A stretch of 64,000 nucleotides of DNA from Natrinema zhouii (GTDB lineage Archaea > Halobacteriota > Halobacteria > Halobacteriales > Natrialbaceae): assembly GCF_013456555.2 (NCBI RefSeq), contig NZ_CP084882.1, forward strand, positions 1 to 64,000, given 5' to 3'. The position numbers and the translations under genes are program-made. Below are positions 60,824-64,000 of this stretch, one piece after another; position 1 is the first letter of the stretch; every line of letters starts with the position of its first letter. The notes under the pieces were generated by a model. The model was not told the DNA's origin. It did no database searches and worked only from the letters and a program-made list of their open reading frames with translations.

Positions 60824-61585
60824 TTAGGGTATTGCAGCGTCACGAGTCAGCGTAATCGCTTCGACATACCGCTCGTGGTAGGATTCAATGAGCGACGAAC
60901 CGATGATTGGATTCCCGTGGACTGGTGCCCAGATCTCAAGATCGTATTGCTCACGCAACTCCACAAGCGCGTCGCCCATTTTGGCTGGATCAAGGTACTT
61001 AGTGAACGGCAAGGCATCTTCATTGTACGATCGGATATCATCAACTGAGACCATATCAGCCGGATCGTCAATGACACTTCGGCACGCGTCAGAGGCGTGA
61101 TAGTGGCCCATATCGCCTGTAAACATCGCCTTCGCTTCGTGGTCGTAGATCCACATCGTGTGTGCCGCATCCACGAGCGGCGGCCACGGAAACGTAATTG
61201 TTCGCCCACATATCTTTCGCGTCTCATCGTGCATACAGCCCGTCGACGGACCCATTCCGAGGGTTTCCGGGTTTGCTGACGTCCCACTAAACGACGTGTA
61301 GAGGTCGTAATCCCAAATTTCGTAGAACTTTCGCGCGTTGGCGACGTGTGGAAGGTCGTAGTGGCTGAGAATCGCTGCGTCGATACCCTCTGGTCCGACC
61401 AGTGCTTCAATGCATTCGATGAGCGCATTCTGATGTTCCAGCGACCCCGCCTCGACGAGAACCGGTCCTTCGGGACCATCGAGCAGGTACGGCGAAATAT
61501 GGTGATGTCGCTGTTCCATCGGATAGCAGGTGTCGAGCCAACGGATGCCGCCAGGCAGGTTGACAGCAGGTGTGTTGTCGGTCAT
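60824..61585 (-). CDS. Metallo-beta-lactamase-fold hydrolase
   Basis: 253 residues. The metal site LSHYDLPHVAN is a variant of the HxHxDH motif, with MFTGDMGHYH and IWAPVHGNPIIGSS as later ligands. MWIYDHEAKAMFTGD is typical of flavodiiron-related MBL domains that lack the flavodoxin part. It is the last gene of a four-gene operon: amidohydrolase, Rieske, MBL, MBL. Its ATG overlaps the previous stop by 1 bp. The substrate is unknown. Confidence 0.82.
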   Translation of the reverse strand: MTDNTPAVNLPGGIRWLDTCYPMEQRHHHISPYLLDGPEGPVLVEAGSLEHQNALIECIEALVGPEGIDAAILSHYDLPHVANARKFYEIWDYDLYTSFSGTSANPETLGMGPSTGCMHDETRKICGRTITFPWPPLVDAAHTMWIYDHEAKAMFTGDMGHYHASDACRSVIDDPADMVSVDDIRSYNEDALPFTKYLDPAKMGDALVELREQYDLEIWAPVHGNPIIGSSLIESYHERYVEAITLTRDAAIP

Positions 61586-62388
61586 TATTTCAACTCTGCG
61601 AGTCGCTCGCCAGTTGTGATCATGTCCACGACCCGTTTCATTTCTTCCATATAGGCGACGGCATCCTCACGGATCACTGTCCCGTGGGCAGGACAGACAA
61701 TATCTGGATTGTGTGTCTGGATGAGGTCGTCAATCGAACGGTGTACCAGTTCTGGGTCACAGTACTGGAGCCAGCGAAGTGCCCGCGCCTGAAACTCCAT
61801 GATCTGTTTCGCTGAGAGCGGCGAATCCAGTTCGTCCGAAAAGAGCAGACACTCACCCTCGAGGTGGGGAGACCCCATCCAATCAGCGGTAAACAATGTG
61901 TTCGACGTATGCTCTTTCAGCCAAATGTGGAACGCGGTGTCGGGGAAGGTGGCATCCAGAAACTCGACGGTGTACCCGCCAAGGTCGAGCGTCTCTCCAG
62001 CTTCAACCTGTCGCCCTTGATCGAGGTAGTAGAGTTCCTCGCCGCGACCGTACGCCGACGAAAGCAGCGTCGCATCGGGATATCGCTGGAGGAGTGCATT
62101 TGCATTGCCTGCATGGGGCGCCTCCGGATGCGACGGGACTACGTAATCAAGTGAATTCCCATTGAGTAATTCCTCGAGGGCGTCCATGAGTTGGTTGCGC
62201 GCGCCGGGAGAGACGGTGTCGTACAGGAGCGTCTGTTCACCGTCGATGAAGTACGCATTGTTACAGACGTGGACGAGACGGTCGCCGTCGAACCAGTCAG
62301 GAGGGTCTTCGCGCATGGCATCTGTCATCACGGGCTTATCGATACACTGTTGGATCTGATAGATATCTGGTCCAATCTTTCGTGGCAT
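61585..62388 (-). CDS. Metallo-beta-lactamase-fold hydrolase (second)
   Basis: 267 residues. VVPSHPEAPHAGNANALLQR (HxExxH, diiron type), TLFTADWMGSPHLEGE and DIVCPAHGTVIREDAVAYME give the metal ligands. It is a diverged paralogue of the downstream MBL. Tandem MBL genes with a Rieske protein suggest an oxidative pathway or a redox enzyme complex. ATG at 62386-62388. Confidence 0.82.
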   Translation of the reverse strand: MPRKIGPDIYQIQQCIDKPVMTDAMREDPPDWFDGDRLVHVCNNAYFIDGEQTLLYDTVSPGARNQLMDALEELLNGNSLDYVVPSHPEAPHAGNANALLQRYPDATLLSSAYGRGEELYYLDQGRQVEAGETLDLGGYTVEFLDATFPDTAFHIWLKEHTSNTLFTADWMGSPHLEGECLLFSDELDSPLSAKQIMEFQARALRWLQYCDPELVHRSIDDLIQTHNPDIVCPAHGTVIREDAVAYMEEMKRVVDMITTGERLAELK

Positions 62389-62601
62389 ATATCTCCATAT
62401 GGATGTGAGGAGTGTACATACTTGAAGACTTCCCTCGGTTCACCGGCTAGAACGCCTGATTTTGCCGGGATCAAATTACGGCGGATCACGTCAGTTGGAC
62501 ATCCTCGAAAACTAGTTCGTACTCTCGATACTGATTCACATCAACCGATATGAATCGTTCATGGAGACGTGGGTCTCTGCTACGTTCGTCCGTATGAATG
62601 C

Positions 62602-62958
62602 TTATCGCAGGACGTACACTGCACCATCTTCGACTTCGGTCTCAAACGTCGGCGTTACGTACCGCTCGTCAGAGATGTTAACGCCTGTCTCGAGGTCGAA
62701 CTTCCACTCATGCCACGGACACGTGACGACACAAGGATCGTGATCATACTGCCACTCCCAGTTGTCGTCGACAGCCATTTCCCCCGTCACTTGCCCTTCA
62801 CAGAGCGGTGCACCTTGGTGGACACAGTAGTTCGCGAGCGCGTAGTACTCACCGTCGACATAGAAGACACCGATTTCGAGGCCGTCAACTTCGCAGATGA
62901 TCCGGTCCGAATCATCCGTGAAGTCGTCGGTACCCGCAACCCGGTATCGGGTCGTCAT
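62602..62958 (-). CDS. Rieske [2Fe-2S] ferredoxin
   Basis: 118 residues. ANYCVHQGAPLCEGQ and VVTCPWHEWKFDLETG give the CxH...CxxH cluster ligands. Small soluble Rieske ferredoxins pass electrons to oxygenases. A ~213-bp gap separates it from the MBL genes, and its start overlaps the amidohydrolase stop by 4 bp. The matching oxygenase subunit is not in the window. Confidence 0.92.
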   Translation of the reverse strand: MTTRYRVAGTDDFTDDSDRIICEVDGLEIGVFYVDGEYYALANYCVHQGAPLCEGQVTGEMAVDDNWEWQYDHDPCVVTCPWHEWKFDLETGVNISDERYVTPTFETEVEDGAVYVLR

Positions 62959-63999
62959 TGAAGATTGAACACCTCTGCCGCGGTCTCGCCCATGATTCCA
63001 GCGACGACGTTGTCGTCAAATGCTGGTCGAATCCGATCGAACAGTTCTTCAGGCGGATCGAAGTCCGTGTGTGGAAGATCTGAAGAGTACATGATTGACT
63101 CTGGGCCGGCCATCTCGATGGCCCACGCGAGGTGACGGCCGTTCCGGGCAGTGTGACCGAGCGGTTGCGTGGTGAAATAAAACTGATCACGAACATACTC
63201 GCTCGGCAGTTTCTCGAGATATGGGAGTTCGTCGGCGAACTGCAGGTAGTGGTCGTCGAGACGCCAGAGAAGGTACGGAATCCAGCCGATACCGGCCTCT
63301 TGGAAGACGAACGTTACGTTAGGGAACCGTTCCGGGACGCCCCGAAGCAGCATTGTCGTGAGGTTCCACATGTGGGTAAACGGGTGCGTGATGACATGTT
63401 CTTCCGCATAGGTCTCATTCCACATGGTCTGCGTCGGGAACATGGTGTGGCTGGCACCGATCGAGGCGTGGATGACGACCGGCATACTGTGGCGGGATGC
63501 AGCCTCATAGACCGGATCGTAGCGTTCGTCGCCGAGTGGTGGGACCGTTCCCGTTCCCGGGAGATAGATCCCCTTGATAGAGGGATGATCTGCCAGACGG
63601 TCGATCTCTTCGACGGCCAGTTCAGGTTTGTGGTGTGGAATGAGCACATGACCGTACAAACGGTCGTGGCGCTCTAAGAATTCCTCAATCACCCACAAGT
63701 TGTAGCCGTTGGCCAGTGCTAGTGCGAGCTGGGGGTTGTCGACGCTCGCGATGTTCAGATTAGTCGTCGGTCCGATCAACGCGTGGGTTATCCCGAACTC
63801 CTTGAGTTGGTCAAACTTCGCGTGAACGTCATCGACATCGTAGCCGCGATCGATAAACCCCGGCGTCGGCAGCGAATTCGAGTAGATGTCCATCACTGGG
63901 TTTGTTGAGTGAGAGAGAATTTCGAGGCTGCCGCTAAAGCGATTTTCGTCGATATATTCGACGATATCGTCAATAGACTCTGTAACGTGAGAGTCACCA
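62955..63999 (-). CDS. Amidohydrolase (ACMSD-like), 5' end outside window
   Basis: About 348 visible residues in frame up to the window edge. The first codons GDSHVTES contain the DxH metal motif at the N-terminus of this family. HPSIKGIYLPGTGTVPPLGD, PVVIHASIGASHTMFP, EEHVITHPFTHMWNLTTMLL and YSSDLPHTDFDPPEELFDRI carry the other ligands. These TIM-barrel enzymes decarboxylate or hydrolyse aromatic-ring products (2-amino-3-carboxymuconate semialdehyde decarboxylase type). The gene is translationally coupled to the Rieske gene, which points to aromatic or phenolic catabolism. Confidence 0.88.
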   Translation of the reverse strand, partial: GDSHVTESIDDIVEYIDENRFSGSLEILSHSTNPVMDIYSNSLPTPGFIDRGYDVDDVHAKFDQLKEFGITHALIGPTTNLNIASVDNPQLALALANGYNLWVIEEFLERHDRLYGHVLIPHHKPELAVEEIDRLADHPSIKGIYLPGTGTVPPLGDERYDPVYEAASRHSMPVVIHASIGASHTMFPTQTMWNETYAEEHVITHPFTHMWNLTTMLLRGVPERFPNVTFVFQEAGIGWIPYLLWRLDDHYLQFADELPYLEKLPSEYVRDQFYFTTQPLGHTARNGRHLAWAIEMAGPESIMYSSDLPHTDFDPPEELFDRIRPAFDDNVVAGIMGETAAEVFNLQ

Positions 64000-64000
64000 T

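Overview
The window reads as DNA from a halophilic archaeon (class Halobacteria). The evidence is acidic proteins with many D/E residues, and families found mainly or only in haloarchaea (HalOD1, DUF7342-, DUF7344-, DUF7521- and DUF7576-like proteins, CtaA-CtaB fusion, protoglobin, TFB). There is also an Orc1/Cdc6 with origin repeats, leaderless-style TATA boxes and an intron-bearing tRNA-Met. The large number of insertion sequences and broken genes, together with a replication and a partition module, suggests a megaplasmid or secondary chromosome, or an integrated replicon.

Layout. 1-3.1 kb: the end of a 2-hydroxyacid dehydrogenase, a glutamate dehydrogenase remnant, an IS4-type transposase and a broken metallopeptidase. 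3.1-5.4 kb: an Orc1/Cdc6 gene flanked by nine copies of a 20-bp iteron and an AT-rich gap, a convincing replication origin. 5.4-8 kb: a decayed family B DNA polymerase, then a non-coding stretch with palindromic GTGTATYGATACAC-like sites. 8-11 kb: a broken Fe-S membrane protein and an MFS transporter. 12.2-14 kb: a ParA ATPase with an acidic zinc-knuckle partner; the same palindromes recur upstream of parA, which suggests a partition site. 14-22 kb: small regulators, a secreted multi-TM protein, an Orc1 fragment, two PadR regulators and a HalOD1 protein.

22.2-28.3 kb is a foreign-looking island and the most interesting part. A nuclease-APAZ protein overlaps a short Argonaute (MID-PIWI, apparently catalytically inactive). 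Divergently oriented is a three-gene set: a Panacea-like protein, a PIN-domain protein and a small zinc-finger protein. A single-fold histone and a truncated SPFH/band-7 protein follow. The Argonaute pair resembles short pAgo/DNase-APAZ abortive-infection systems (SPARDA type), but with an accessory set I do not recognise from described systems.

28-47 kb: regulators, IS remnants and then a haem and gas-handling region: MOSC protein, hemL, protoglobin, HxlR regulator, katG (broken), two MFS transporters, hemD, CtaA-CtaB fusion, a globin-HTH fusion (broken) and DUF420. 47-56 kb: an IS110 element with its probable bridge-RNA region and a second solo copy of that region, TFB (broken by one stop), a DsbA-FNT fusion, menA and small regulators. 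56-60 kb: tRNA-Met, IS6 elements and an HTH/PIN-like pair. 60.8-64 kb: two metallo-beta-lactamase-fold hydrolases, a Rieske ferredoxin and an amidohydrolase in one tight operon.

A recurrent theme is decay. Many genes are intact except for one stop codon or one frameshift, and where sibling copies allow comparison the stops fit C-to-T/G-to-A transitions.
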